Source: Oopsacas minuta
Taxonomy: Eukaryota; Porifera; Hexactinellida; Lyssacinosida; Leucopsacidae
NCBI GenBank assembly: GCA_024704765.1
Contig: JAKMXF010000055.1
Location: 1-64,000 of the forward strand
DNA length: 64,000 nucleotides
Reading direction: 5' to 3'
In this document: positions 41,992 through 54,537 of the stretch, piece by piece
How the letters are laid out: each line of letters starts with the position of its first letter
Position numbering within the stretch: position 1 is the first letter of the stretch
Notes under the pieces: generated by a model
What the model was told of the DNA's origin: nothing
The model's database searches: none
Seen by the model: only the letters and a program-made list of their open reading frames with translations
Made by a program: the position numbers and the translations under genes

Positions 41992-43120
41992 CCAGTGCTG
42001 TCAAGTGAATTCAGAAAATTTCCTGAGATTGCCTAAAAATGTATGAATAAACCAAATTTTTACGAAGCATTTTCAAATCCTTAATGGGCCCCAACAGGTC
42101 TTAATCTGCTTTTACAAATGCCATTTGCTAACAACTTGATATTAATTATCATTATAAATGTAGATTCATGGACGCTTTCGCGTTTGTAAACTATAAACTA
42201 TAATCACTATCAGCATGCAACAAACTATCAAAGTACTATTTTATATGGTCGTACTACTTCGAGAAAATAACTCGTACATCTCGTACAAGAAGTTAACAAA
42301 AATTATTACACGTACATATAATTCGCTAGAAATAGGTAGAAATAAGTCTTTACACGTAGATACGTAGATAGCAGTCAAATTTACATAGTCTACGTAAATT
42401 TACGGAGACTTGGCAGCACTGGGATTAACCGATCACTGACGAGTGTTATGCTCTTAATGAATAGGAACACTAAAGTTTTACTACTCTGTTTTAACCAATT
42501 GCTGCTCCAAAAACGAGATTTGAGCACCTTTTGAAGTCATAAAATCACTCATTCCCCCGACAGTATTCGGTAATGAACGGATAAAACTGAATACAAGCTT
42601 GATAAATATTTTTGCTTGATTCCTCCAAAATATTTGATCATTCATTTATACAGTGGAGCCACTCAAAACGTACATTCCTAGAAGCGGACAACCAAAACCC
42701 CTTTACAATGGACAAACCTCCTGGAACTGAATCAAATTGCCGGAATTCACACTCAACAATTTGATTGATTCAACTCATATAATGCCTTCAAAAGCAAAAC
42801 ACAAAAAGTATAATGCATATTTATGATACACATTACGTCATCCAAACACGTATTAAAGCATTTCTTGAATGTTCGGAAGTCTTTAGGCTACATAGTAGAG
42901 ATCATCCTAATAGAAGTTACTTCCAAAAATATTTGGGTTAAACGTATAATACGTATCATACGTAAAACGTCCTCATTGAAAGTCGTATTTAACAACTTTA
43001 TACTTATGTATAATTTTCTATTCGGGCGTAGAAGTTCATAATGGGGCAAAAGGCTGAGACTTTGACATCATGAAACAAATGAGTAATTGAGGAACTTTAA
43101 GGCCACACCCTTCTCTTTAG
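41992..43120. other. No gene; one pogo-like terminus
   Basis: At 42652, TACAGTGGAGCCACTC resembles the start of a Tigger/pogo-type element (TACAGTGGA...), but no partner end was found. Otherwise AT-rich, with frames lacking motifs. Confidence 0.25.
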
Positions 43121-43185
43121 GTAACCTGTGGCACTAAGCTGTCGTACAGCGACCTAGCAAGTGAAGCGCGCAAGTTGAATTATAT
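43121..43185. repeat. Short repeat shared with 8347-8405
   Basis: CAGCGACCTAGCAAGTGAAGCGCGCAAGTT; see 8347-8405. It marks the left edge of the satellite-like array here. Confidence 0.45.
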
Positions 43186-43199
43186 TTGTTATTTCTTAA

Positions 43200-45800
43200 T
43201 TTTCTTCGTGACATTTTGAGCATACCAGCAACCAAAACATGGGTTTTATGCTTTTTGGGGCATAATGAATCTTTCATCACTCTCATAACCATGGATGGGC
43301 CCAAATATGTATCTTTCCGCATCACAACATATTCTGTAGCTTATGAAATGTGTTTGTAATTTCTTGAACTTTATTAACATTTAGTTTTATCGCAAGCAGC
43401 AAAACTTGTTTTTATGTAATTTGGAATTTCTTTAATCTACCAGTTACAGTCATAACCATTTCTATGCCCAAATACAAACTGTTTTACTCATCAATTGTAT
43501 AATAATTATATTTCTCTAAGATTTTAATTCTTGACCGTGTTTTGCTTTGTATTTTATATCCATTGCCAAAACTTATTTCCTGTGCTTTTTGGGACGTTAG
43601 GAATCTATCAACAACGCATGTCCATTTGTCTTATGATTGAGTGTCAATTATGACATAATCTAAGCCTATTGAAATTTTATATCGTGTTCTCTTGATTATG
43701 ACTGCCACATTTCAGATTATCGACCCAACCAAAACATGTTTTTGTGTTTTTTGTAACATTTCGAATCTTCTGGTCGCTCACACTATTACTGATGGTCCTA
43801 ACTATAATTTGTCCTATTCTAATTATTTGATATATACTCATACGTAGCGATCTGATTCTAGACGAAATTTTCAAAATGGCCCCAAGTCCCCGACTGTTGC
43901 ACCAATGTATGATGTAGAAATATCAATGTGTTCTAAACTGTTTTATGCAGCTTAGATTGTTTATATACTTTGTCAGAGCCCGATTCTTTATTTCGCAATC
44001 GCCAAACCATATTTATGCCCCACTATTTCTCCAACACCACAGAAATACTCCATCCGTGGGTTAGGAGGTATGAACACCACCAAGATATGTATCCTGTGGT
44101 TCTTAGAATATTTGAATATGTCAGTCACTCACATATCCATGGATGGACCTCAATATGTTTGTTTACGTACCAAAAATATTTTTGTGACTCTTGAGATCAA
44201 GTTGTATTTTCCTTGAATTTATTGGTGCTCTTTGGATTTTCTTTAATCTGTCTATCATTCACATGACAATGTGAATTAATGTAAAAGTTTCCGAATCATA
44301 ATATTTACTAATGCTCCAGTAATATTATTCTATTTCAAGAATGTTTTCATTACTTTTTCTTTTAGAGCCACCACCAAGACTTGTATGTGTATTTTTTTAA
44401 TTCTTGGGATCGGTCTGTCCTCACACAACCATTGATCGGCCCAAATTTTCATGTGCCGATTCTATATTAATTGTGAACTAATAATTACAGAGCCGTAGTC
44501 ACCGATCCGGTTGTTCCTGTTTTAACCTGACTACTTTTACCTGCAGTTTCCTAAATCTCACAATCTGTCAGGTTGTATAGTTGAACCTGGCCTTTTGTTC
44601 AGGTTATATTCAGCGCCGTCAGAAGGAAAACATTATTACCGCAGCTCGCTGCTTATTGATAATATTATCAAAAGTAAGGTTTACCCACCCTTAAGGGAAT
44701 TGTAAATACTTAATAGTTTACATAATTCCCCAGCTAAGCGGTCTACCCTCATGTATTAGGCTGATCACTCGGCGTTTGAAAACATTGGACCGCCCACAAA
44801 GATGGAAATTTGGCCATTTCCTGGCCGATTCTTAGAAGGGATAGTGAATATACATTGGTACACCAATTTTAGAATCCTTCCACTCACTCCAAAGTAACCT
44901 ATTATTGTGATAACATTGGGGTCTTGTTCTATGAGCCTGGGTAGCCGTAGACCCAAGAATCATAATTTTGGATATATTCGTCAAGCTATATGTAATCTTC
45001 ATCATTGTCCAGGCCTTTATCAATATTTAGTTAGTATCTTTATTTTTGAAAATATGATTTTAAAATATATAATTTTTCCGTAGAAACAAGCCTAAGATAT
45101 GCGAAAATTTAGGGCGCTTTCAGTTATATTCACATCAAATTTATTTGCATTCCCCGAGAAATGTTGCAAGAATTGAATATTTTGAATACGAAAATAATAT
45201 CCAGCGCTTATATCGTTGATGTGGACATTGATTCTGTATTATATAGCTTTATCTGACCACTTGGCCTTGTTTTGCTGTATTCAACAGGACCACTTGTATT
45301 TTCATGGCTACGGCCCTGAATTAACAAATACATTCTAGAAATTGCAATATTCTCACAATAGCCCTAGTATATATATATTATTTGGTCAAATACATATATT
45401 TAGGCCTATCGGTGTTCATGTGTGTAGCTCACCAGCTCAAAAATCCAACAAAAGCACTAAATACATGTTCTTATGGTGACCATAAAAATACTACCACACA
45501 CACATTCTAGATGTTCCAATATTTTGCAATAAGGCCTAAGCTAAATTATGATTCAGGAACATTATAGTTAGGTCCATCAGTGTTCATGAGAAAGACTTAC
45601 CTATTTTTTTATATGAAAAAGAACTAACCATTTTTTTGTTTTTCAAAACAAATGCAACAAATCATTCTAGAAATTCTTAAGTTAATAGTCTCACCACCAT
45701 CACCAAATCTTGTGTCCCATGTTTTTTGAGATACTTTGTTTCAGTCATTTCCTCAAACTACTATACTGCTTAGATACAAATATGTCCGAATCAAAATATA
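43200..45800. repeat. Degenerate ~165-bp satellite-like array with an inversion
   Basis: Units begin near 43230, 43393, 43562, 43727, 43900-43980 (poor), 44070, 44210 and 44366, spaced about 165 bp. Each reads (A)CCAAAACNTGTTTTTGTG.TTTTTGG, then TCACTCACATAACCATTGAT, GGCCCAAATATGT, and TTGTAATTTCTTGAATTTATT. At 45333 and 45507 the same landmarks appear in reverse (AGGCCTATCGGTGTTCATG is the complement of CATGAACACC..GATAGGCCT), and a forward-type unit returns at about 45693. Units are strongly diverged. An inserted element separates forward from reverse units. Confidence 0.5.
44489..45319. mobile_element. Non-autonomous element with CAGRGCCGTAG ends
   Basis: The left end is CAGAGCCGTAGTCA and the right end, on the other strand, CAGGGCCGTAGCCA. 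Flanks share AATTA. Length is 831 bp, no coding frame of note, inserted in the satellite-like array. The ends look hAT-like but an 8-bp duplication is not clean, so the superfamily is uncertain. Confidence 0.45.
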
Positions 45801-46545
45801 TACTTACCCTATTCTAATTTTGTGATTTTATAAGATTTTTTGATTTTTTGCTTCTTTCGGCCAGATAGTAATCATGCCTATGTCTGGAAGATAAATAGCA
45901 CAATTCCTTTTCTTACATTATTGCGGATAACTTGCTCAGTTCACTAGAATGACTAGATATTATAACTCATCTTCTTTGTTGATTTGAATTTTAATTATAC
46001 TTAATTTAATTTCTGTGTATATGCTAATATGTTCTATTTCTATCTACATTCTTTGACGCCTATTATGAACTCTCTTATCCTGTGTCCCATCGGATTCCTG
46101 ATAAATTTTTCCTTCGACATTCGTAATCAATCTTTTTGCTTATTATTTTGTATATATTTTATCAATTAGATTGTAACACTCTCTTTGGGTTCTTGGTTCA
46201 CAATAATCTACCCCTTACTGTACTGTTTTTGTTTTTACTTCATAACTTTGCTCTCCAATTTTTGTTGCTCTTTCCTTTTATATTCTACACTTTCTACTAA
46301 TTCTGTGTTTTTGATTGGATGCATGTTAAATGCTCGAGTCCAGGAGAAAAACAATTAAGTGAGTTAAGTTTTTAACATTCAGGTGAGTTGTGTGTTTCTC
46401 TCCAGACTATTTCGCTTAATAGTGCGTAATTATATTAGCTAATGGATCTAGTATTGAATCACAATTGACTCAACAATTATTGGATCTTCTATTTATTTAC
46501 TTAAATTGCTCCGCCCTGGAAGCACTTGTGGATTTGATTGATATT

Positions 46546-47058
46546 CTAGGGTGCGACCCGTGCGGGCTTTATTGTAAATCACGGGCTGCGGGCTTTTTTC
46601 CACGGGCCGCGGGCACAAAACGGGCTGAAAAGAGTCAAAAAGAACAATTTTACAGATGATGAATATACTTTAATTATAGAATTAGGTCATGAAATGATTA
46701 CTATTTTAGTATATGTAAGTATCACAAGTATTATAAATGTTATTTTCGTTTAATCTAATAATCCCCATAGAGAGGTAGAATCATGTCAGTGTTATCTGTA
46801 ACTAACGAAACAATCAAATTGTTGTATATATATAAAGTTTTATATATATACTATTTGCGCACACGATTTCCCGCATCTTATAACGCGGAATTTATAGGAA
46901 TTCTCAATTCTTTGAGAATACATTCACGAATTCAGCCAACAGTGCCATAAAATAAACAAATTTCCTAAATCACGGGCTGGTAGAATAAATAAGCGGGCCG
47001 CGGGCCGCGGGCTTTGATAGCGGGCCACGGACCACGGGCTTTACGGGTCGCACCCTAG
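46546..47058. mobile_element. hAT-type MITE with perfect 8-bp TSD
   Basis: Inverted ends CTAGGGTGCGACCCGT, flanked on both sides by TTGATATT (46538-46545, 47059-47066). Length is 513 bp. Subterminal runs of CGGGC(C/T)GCGGGC occur at both ends in an otherwise AT-rich body, resembling arrays of transposase binding sites. No transposase gene. Confidence 0.85.
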
Positions 47059-47759
47059 TTGATATTTCATTCAAATCCGAATCAAATCAATTCAAATTGA
47101 AATTAGATACATCCGAATCAAATCTACCCAAATCACATCCAAATAATATTGAGAGAATTTATTGAGATGCGTACTTAGTTAGATATGATTTAATATAATA
47201 CTATGTAGATAATACGTGTATAACGTGTAATAATCTAAGAAGACGTATTACACAACAGTAGATATAATAGTATATATTACTGTAGTGTACAGATAATTAT
47301 CCACCGTTATTATGAGCACCAGCCACCAAATTTTCAAAATTATTTGACTCAAATATTTAATCAAATCCAAATCCAAATAATAATAATAGTCAATCAAATT
47401 CCGGATAAATAAAATTTACAACTCTGTCTGGAAGCCGAAAATGTGCATCCTATCTAGGCATTAGACGATCCTCAATTATAGGATCTAGATCCCATCCCGA
47501 TCATGCCTGAAATTATGATCTGCGTTCCCGGTGTCGATCTTAAATTCTAAAAGGATGTCTGATCCGATCACGATCCAATTTGAGATACTCTTATAATCTA
47601 ATTGATCATCCATATTTTTAAATACAGGTGAATATTTTCAATGCTATAGCTCGATGTTTCGATTATGAGTTATGGAAAAATATAATCTATTTATCTATTC
47701 ATACATGTGCAGTATGTCATTTCTAAAAGTGCTACCATGTATTATTTTATATTTAAACA

Positions 47760-48110
47760 GAGTTGGCAAGTTTAACCCCCTCCCCATGGTTTAATCCGGG
47801 GTACACCCCTATTTAGTGGGTTAAACCCTATTTTATGGTCAAAACTGGTTATCACACTATGCTAAACCTTATTTAATTGGGAAAACTACCTAAACTGTGT
47901 TTGAGACTCTAATTTCGGATTTCCAGACTATAATTTGATTAAATTGTAAACACAATAAATAATCAAAGTCCTCATTAATAAAGATCTGAAGTTGTACAAT
48001 TGATTTCTGCATTCGAATCCTATGTAAAACATTCAGTACTTGGTTACTCATGATGAATTTTAGAATCAAAGATGCAGTAATTCATGTATCTGACGGAATT
48101 CCGAAATTTT
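47760..48110. repeat. Small interspersed repeat, family A copy 2
   Basis: Shares GTGGGTTAAACCCTATTTTA and further blocks with 7690-8095 at roughly 75-80% over 230 bp. The 48-kb copy starts with a CCCCTCCCCATGGTTTAA variant of the terminus. Its right part (47975-48104) exists again as a perfect inverted copy at 41862-41991. Confidence 0.55.
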
Positions 48111-48932
48111 CGTGCAACCATGATTTGTTCAGTCAACTCCCAACACGACAATTAGTCAAGCAATTCATAATTGAGAATCATAAATATTAGGATTCTTTAA
48201 TTCTGCAATATGTCATCCTTTTGATTGATTTAGATCTTTACATTATGTATAATGAGTAAAGAACCTGTGGTATTTTTTAGATTCCTAATATACACCTCTG
48301 TAAAAATTAGTTTTATAGGTGGTTTTCCTGATCAATGTAAATTTATTGGCAAAACAACATCAGGTACAATCTCATTATCAGTTTTCATACTTAAGTATCA
48401 CAGAGTAAGTGTTTCTCAGAGTGGCGTAGAGAAGTTCATATATGAGGGATACATTTGGTAGATTTAGAGAAACAACTCACTGTCTGGCTCTTCAACGAGG
48501 ATTATGTAAAGTAATACTATACAGACAAGGGTTTCTGAAATTATGCGCAAAATTATAGTCTTCCTTTTTGTTAGGAATGTAATACTTCTACCGTAGTTGT
48601 TATTATAGAGGAATATTGAATATTTGCTGTGTGTCGTGAGGCAGTCATTTGCGGATTTTTTGTGCCGCATTCTACTGCGTAGCCATAGTAAAGAGTTCCG
48701 GCCGTGCCATCTTCATTTTCAACCTGAGAGAACTTCACCCTCTCGATGGATGGAAATTGCTTCCCATAGTCAATATTAATGGTACCTCCTACTGATAGCT
48801 AATTTATTCAACAAATACTGGTTAAATACATATAACGAAATGTAGAAATTTTCTGACGTTTGTAGCAAAAATCCTTATTAGTGCCAAAATTGGTGAAATT
48901 AATTCAAATGATATACAGATAGTATCTTAGCG
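48111..48932. other. No recognised gene
   Basis: A 69-codon plus frame (48252-48461) and a 68-codon minus frame (48464-48670) have no recognisable motif. AT-rich. Confidence 0.3.
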
Positions 48933-48984
48933 TCAAAAGCTGGTAAAACGCCGGGTATTCCGCCGGCATTTTACCAGTTTTTGA
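48933..48984. repeat. 22-bp-arm perfect-looking hairpin
   Basis: TCAAAAGCTGGTAAAACGCCGG (48933-48954) pairs with CCGGCATTTTACCAGTTTTTGA (48963-48984), with two mismatches and an 8-nt loop. It could be a small foldback element, a miRNA-like hairpin if transcribed, or a remnant of inverted termini. No further evidence separates these. Confidence 0.5.
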
Positions 48985-49249
48985 CTATTCAGTCTGTCAA
49001 TAGACACAATTGCATTGACAAATTCTCCAAGGACATTTAGAATGAAATCGGGATAAGGGCGATTTTTCGCAGTAAACGGGCTAATTGGGACTATTTTTGA
49101 ATTTGTTTGGAAAATTTCCATAATTGTATTCTTAATTTGTTAGGATTTTATTCGAATGTTATTGTTGAAAGCATATTGGAGATTTCGTCTCTGCTATCCT
49201 TATTAACGGAATACAGCCTGGAAATTGTATCATTTTATGACCTCAATAA

Positions 49250-49415
49250 TTTAGCCCAAATTTTGAAGTTCTCAAGGATTTCTAAGTAATTCAGTATTAA
49301 ACTTAAAACAAAATGGCTACGCAAATTTTTATCACATATTCAAATTTGCTTCGTCATTTTGAAGTTTAATATGGAATGACTTCGAAATTCTTGAGAACTT
49401 CAAAATTGGGCTAAA
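49250..49415. repeat. Foldback with ~75-bp arms
   Basis: The left arm starts TTTAGCCCAAATTTTGAAGT and the right arm ends TCAAAATTGGGCTAAA. The arms remain alignable nearly to the centre (ACAAAATGGCTACGCAAATTT / AAATTTGCTTCGTCATTTTG), leaving about 13 nt of loop. No coding capacity. Typical of a foldback MITE or the product of an inverted duplication. Confidence 0.65.
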
Positions 49416-50759
49416 TCAAACCCAGTGAGTCATGTGGCCTCATTTTACGGTATGCAGAATGTTTGCCAAAGGGAGATCTGTTTCTTAGGGTCTTACCATC
49501 CTTATCATCTAAATCACAATAAATGTGAATAATCTAATACTCTAATTTTTTAATAATGGTTCAAACATGTTCATTTAATTATTAGTCTTAAACACATATA
49601 ACGGAAGGAAGTGAACACAGACTCTATCTTAGTAATATTAGTACGACTCACCAGATATTCAAAGGAATACCAAAACAACTTTTCTCACTTCTTTATTTAA
49701 CATAAATTTCTTATTAGTGTTAAAGCCAATACCATCCATTATTTAGGCAGAATTTGTATCCACTCTTTCCCAACATTTTTCAAGATATGTATCGCTACCA
49801 CATTTACGAAAGCATTACACATACTATGAATTAACGCCAGCTGAAACATATCTCAATATATCCTAAAAATTGCATAATCATGAACGATTTGTGATTATAA
49901 GTGATAATATGAAATGTACCAACTTTCTTCTTTACCCTAATGTCGTTCTTTTCAAAATAAAACCCGTAATTTTGAGTAAATGAGGTTTTGTTGGGGTTCG
50001 AATACTCTGCTGAATCCTTTGCTAAGTTAACACTCGTTACCTAGCCGCATATATTCTTTAGGGAACAATTAGTACAGTGGATACCGTTAGAAGAACATTC
50101 TTGCCAGTAATAATGTAGGTTATTATAACCATAATTTATTGTACAGTACTCGCAAGCTCACGCTTGCTATCGCTGCACGTCCTTCGAACATATCGTGTTC
50201 GAAGAAGTTACCATTCGGGTGTCTCCTGTGTTCTGCTTTAGTTAGTAATATTTACTATATACTTATTGAACATTTAACGACTCAATATAGACGTTTCACA
50301 CGCTACAGCCTAAATCTACTATATTTTTCGCATGGTCACATGGTGATTCAATTTGCATTTGCCAATTTTGCTAAATTTTAAGTTTTGAATATTTTTCTTC
50401 ATTTTAATTGACCTGTATTAGAGGCTAGGACCTGATAGGGCAAGATAATCTCAATTGATACACCCTCGAACTGGTTGGCCAAGTTCATTTCACACCATAT
50501 CTCAAAGATGTGTGACAATCTTGAAATTCTGATGAAAGAATTTGCAATGTTTGTAAATTTTCTTCGTTGTTTGGTACCATTGTCGACCTTCTTTGACCAC
50601 TGGTTCATACCTATGATGAAGACAGGCGTAGATCCATAGTTACATGCCTACAGGTATTCAGACAGACACTGCTCATTTAATAGTATAGATTTATGAGGAC
50701 TATTTTCCTCAAGATTAATCGTATAACTAGAATGTTCTTATTACCGGTGTGGTAGTGTC
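49416..50759. other. No recognised gene
   Basis: AT-rich with short frames (50139-50381, 50399-50608) that show no motif, membrane pattern or splice context that I can defend. Confidence 0.3.
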
Positions 50760-50764
50760 ATGTG

Positions 50765-51015
50765 TCCTCCCTAAATTCTGTCCCCCCGGACTAGTGGCAC
50801 TAGGGCCAAATGTCCCCCGGACTAGTGACACTAGGGCAAGGAGTCCCGCCGACGAATGGCACTAGTGTGGAGTGTCCCCCCGGACCTCTGGCACTAGGGT
50901 AAGTAGTCCCCACTTTGGGTCAGATGTCCCCCGGACTACTGACCCTAGTGCCAGAGGTCCGGGGGACATATCACCCTAGTGCCACAAGTCCGGGGGGACA
51001 GCTCACCCGGAGGAC
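50765..51015. repeat. G+C-rich inverted array of GTCCCCCCGGAC units
   Basis: Four to five forward units of about 40 bp (TGTCCCCCCGGACTAGTGGC, then ACTAGGG) are followed by two inverted units (CCCTAGTGCCAGAGGTCCGG, then GGGACA). The unit at ~50875-50900 and the inverted unit at ~50945-50970 are complementary over about 25 bp, giving a strong stem with a ~45-nt loop. It is a very sharp G+C island in an AT-rich setting. The ORF at 50915-51295 overlaps it and is probably chance. Confidence 0.65.
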
Positions 51016-51754
51016 CACTGCCCCTCTGACACCGACATCCACTGTAATTATTTTGTATGTTTATTTTCCTTCTAACATCATTATTATCTCAAGATATATT
51101 TTAGTGATCCATCAGTGCTTTTCCTCCAAGAAGGCAGACATACATACTCTACCGGTTATACAGAATCTTCAAATTTCTGCTACCCTGCCCAAGCTCAATT
51201 TGAAGAAAATTGCAATTCCTCCCATTCTCAAGAAAACACCTCTCGAGATATACCCACCAACATCCAACTCCCAACCTCGACATCGATGTATGTAATCTAA
51301 TTTAATGAATTTACTTCGTTTGCTAAATAATGATGACGTAGTATTAATGCAATTATTATGCACTTTTGTGAAATATTTGGTCAGCTTGTTAGGTTTTAGT
51401 CGTCTACATATTCCATCAAATCTTGAACCCATAATCATATATATTGGCTGAGCAGTTGCTAATTAAGTATTTATTTAGAATGCCGAGAAGTGACAATTTC
51501 TTTATAATTCTTCCTATCGTTGTTGTCATCTTGTTAATTTTCCTAGACTGGAACTTGTCCAAGCCAGTCCCCAAAGGCCCCTACTTGTCAAATTTCAGCC
51601 CTTCGATATTTCATTCATATTATATTATTTTAGTCCTAACATCCTAAAATGCTTATAATTAATGTCACATGGGATATAATCTTGTCAAATTTAACCATGG
51701 AAGTAGAATCTCTGTCATAATCGCAAAAATATGGCGTCAGTAGATATAGTTCTT

Positions 51755-52825
51755 ACTGTGCTAACTATTCTTTAGAATAATGGCCCAGTATTGAAATGGT
51801 TGCCTATATTTTTACTGTACTGACTATACTTTTGTATAGTGGCCCGGTATTGAAATGGTTGCCTATATTATTTTTTCTTTTTTTTCTCTGTAAAAGCCCT
51901 GCAGGCAAACTGGATAGAATTCCGGTGATATATGGTGTGAGAAATATTGAAGATATTCGTCGGGTGTTCCTCTCCCCTTGCTAAGCAATCGGACATCAAG
52001 TGCCACTATTTCACACTGGTCAACCTTTTTCAGGCGTCCAGCAAAAAATTATGACAGGAAAGGTGCCAAAATTTTCACACCTTTAGAAAAGAGAAAGAAT
52101 TTAACACCTTCGTACTCTTCTAGAATTTTATATTGGTTGTAGTTTTTGCTGCAGGTAAATGGAAAATATTCATTATATAGCACTCTGTCATCGTTAATAA
52201 TTCTGTCGTTCTTAGACGTTAATTATTTATTAGTTAAACAATAGGTACTTCTTGTGTTGTATATAATATGCATTCATTGAATATCTAAATCTAACGGTAG
52301 CTTTAATTATTTCGATAATATTTATGAATATAATATTTTTCAAATTACTTATGGATAATTTATAAGATATGTATTTCCCAATATAACCTTTGAATAATCG
52401 TAGAAGATTATTCTAAACAACAAAAGGGGGGTAATTCAATACGTTGATTACGAATTGGACACTCTTGAATTTGTACCGATGAAATCTCCTCCTGTATTCC
52501 CTTCTATTAATATTATTTAGTCAACTGATAATTATTGCAAACAAATTGAACATTTTTGGACTGGCTAATCATAGTAAATTGTAAATATATTGTATGATGG
52601 ATTTTAAATCCGAGTGGAGCGAGGAAAATATGTACAATCTCAACCAGTGCCGATAGCTTAGTCTATTAAATTCATTTTGTTTAAAAGTGGAGCTATTAAT
52701 TGGATGCACTATGTGCATTGGGATTCATTTTGACCTTTCATAATTCCTTCAATTATTAGTGCAACTTTTTAAACAAATTGAATTTAATTGACTAAGCTGT
52801 CCCCACAGGTTGTAATTTTATATTT
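51755..52825. repeat. 1-kb interspersed repeat, family B copy 2
   Basis: Second copy of the 10970-11985 family. Its first ~57 bp (GTGCTAACTATTCTTTAGAA..., GGTTGCCTATATT) are tandemly duplicated (51755-51811 and 51812-51870). The 3' foldback is present at ~52650-52815. No shared ORF. Confidence 0.65.
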
Positions 52826-53235
52826 GTTTTCTCAGCCCTTTTCATGTCTACGAGCAGTGATGCCGCTAGCATTAGGCTAGATGCGGCTAGCGCCCCATCA
52901 GTGATGAGTGGGTGTAGGACTTGTAGATATCTAATCAGGTCCGCGCTATCTATTTACGTAACTAAAGAATTACTTCATTATCAGTATTCATGGAATATTC
53001 GAATGCCGCCAATTGTTGGGTCACCAATTGTTAATTCATAATCATGGTACAGTAAGAAATCAATATGAATAATTGGGGTAATCTTATTTATAATTTGTTG
53101 TTGTTTTATAAAGATAATGTAAACAGATCCAAATCTCATAATAATGATCATATACGTACACTAATCATGCTCTAAACCTCAACACAGGGATAATGCAGTA
53201 TTAAGATTCCAAATTTTGCATTTTTGTCATAAATA

Positions 53236-53405
53236 CAGTCGAAATCGGGTTATTTTGTCTATTTGATTGCACTACCAAAAAGACAAATTATCCCCATAGA
53301 CAAAATATTCTATTATGCTAAATACTGATAGACAGGATCATTTTGGATACCTAGAAATCCGATTGGCCAAAATAACCCGGTGTAAAAATACCTCGAATTC
53401 GATTG
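53236..53405. mobile_element. 170-bp MITE with TA target
   Basis: The left end is CAGTCGAAATCGGGTTATTT and the right end, on the other strand, CAATCGAATTCGAGGTATTT, with CCGGGTTATTTTG a little further in. TA lies at 53234-53235 and 53406-53407. Non-coding. Confidence 0.65.
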
Positions 53406-53407
53406 TA

Positions 53408-54537
53408 TGTAACTTTTTTTGGATATTGATGTCATATATTACTCCATTCGAGTTGCGAAGTGACTGGAATACACAGACACGTAATGCTCATATAGTTCCA
53501 TTACCTGGATTTCAGAATGTGCAAATTTGACATCTTTGTTAGGATCATTACTACGTATCAGAAATTCAATGCAGGTCAGCCCCAGGAGGTATAACTCAAT
53601 CATTTTTGGACCCATTAGGAGTCGTGTGCTAACCCCGCCACAGTCTTCGAGCGTGCTTCTCTTGTTCTTCGCTTCACTACCGGTTAACCACCATTGGAGT
53701 TTTGTTATTAACTTTGTAGCCAAAAATTGATTTATCGACTCCATCCCTTGTTCGGATAATCCAGGTGTACTGTAGTTGATTATAGAATTATATTACAATT
53801 TATAACTATATTGATGATTGTGACAACCAGTAGACCGCTGGTTTTGACAATTCGGACCTCGACATAGATCCTTTGGTCATCTAAGGTCTCCTGAAGATCT
53901 AGTAGTCCCTATACTGATATCCTCGTGCCTGTGTGAGTTAGAGTTTTGATGCTGTCATAAGTTAGAATTCTATCAATCGTCCTAAGTTAGAAGCACCTCT
54001 TGGTTCTACTGAGTACTATCACAAGTTAGAATCCATTTTGCCACTACTTCACAAGTTGTAATAGATTTTGATTATATATTATTGTCATGGAAAATGGTGA
54101 TCACTATATTAAAGTTTGATGAAAACATAAAAAAATATATTCAACATCAGACATTTCCCTGGAGTTATTTAGGAAAATTTTGAAATCTTCTCTGAACTGT
54201 ACAACGACAGACCGTACAAGGCTGTTCTATTTCTTCAAGCCTCTCACTACTTTCCGTACAAATGCAGCACGCATACACGACATGAAATTCCTGGTAGTTG
54301 TACGAGGTGATCGACATACAAGATACAACGCTTTTTTTCAGATGTGTCAATTTCATCACTTTCACCTTCAGCTTCGGAATCACTGGAGGAAGAATTATCT
54401 TTTTTCTGTTCCAAATTATATCCGTGTTTGATTCGAGAAATTTCGGTGTATATCTTCCGATCTTGTTTTACAAGATTTCTTTGTTTTCAATATGTATATT
54501 TTCCTTTGCCGACTTGTTTCTCTACCTTGGTGTAAAC
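53408..54537. other. No recognised gene; short CACAAGTTAGAA repeats
   Basis: Between 53937 and 54075 the motif (C)A(C/T)AAGTTAGAAT recurs five times at 25-40 bp spacing, a degenerate minisatellite. A minus-strand frame at 54165-54383 has a small Cys cluster (CCICTESSERLEEIEQPCTV, then CRC) that I cannot assign. A 101-codon minus frame at 53439-53744 is also unrecognised. Confidence 0.3.

Noticed and set aside
50765-51015. CRISPR-like repeat array
   Set aside because: Eukaryotic context, spacers are not uniform, and some units are inverted; it is a minisatellite/foldback.
50915-51295. 126-codon ORF as a gene
   Set aside because: Begins inside the G+C-rich repeat array and has no domain; composition explains the open frame.
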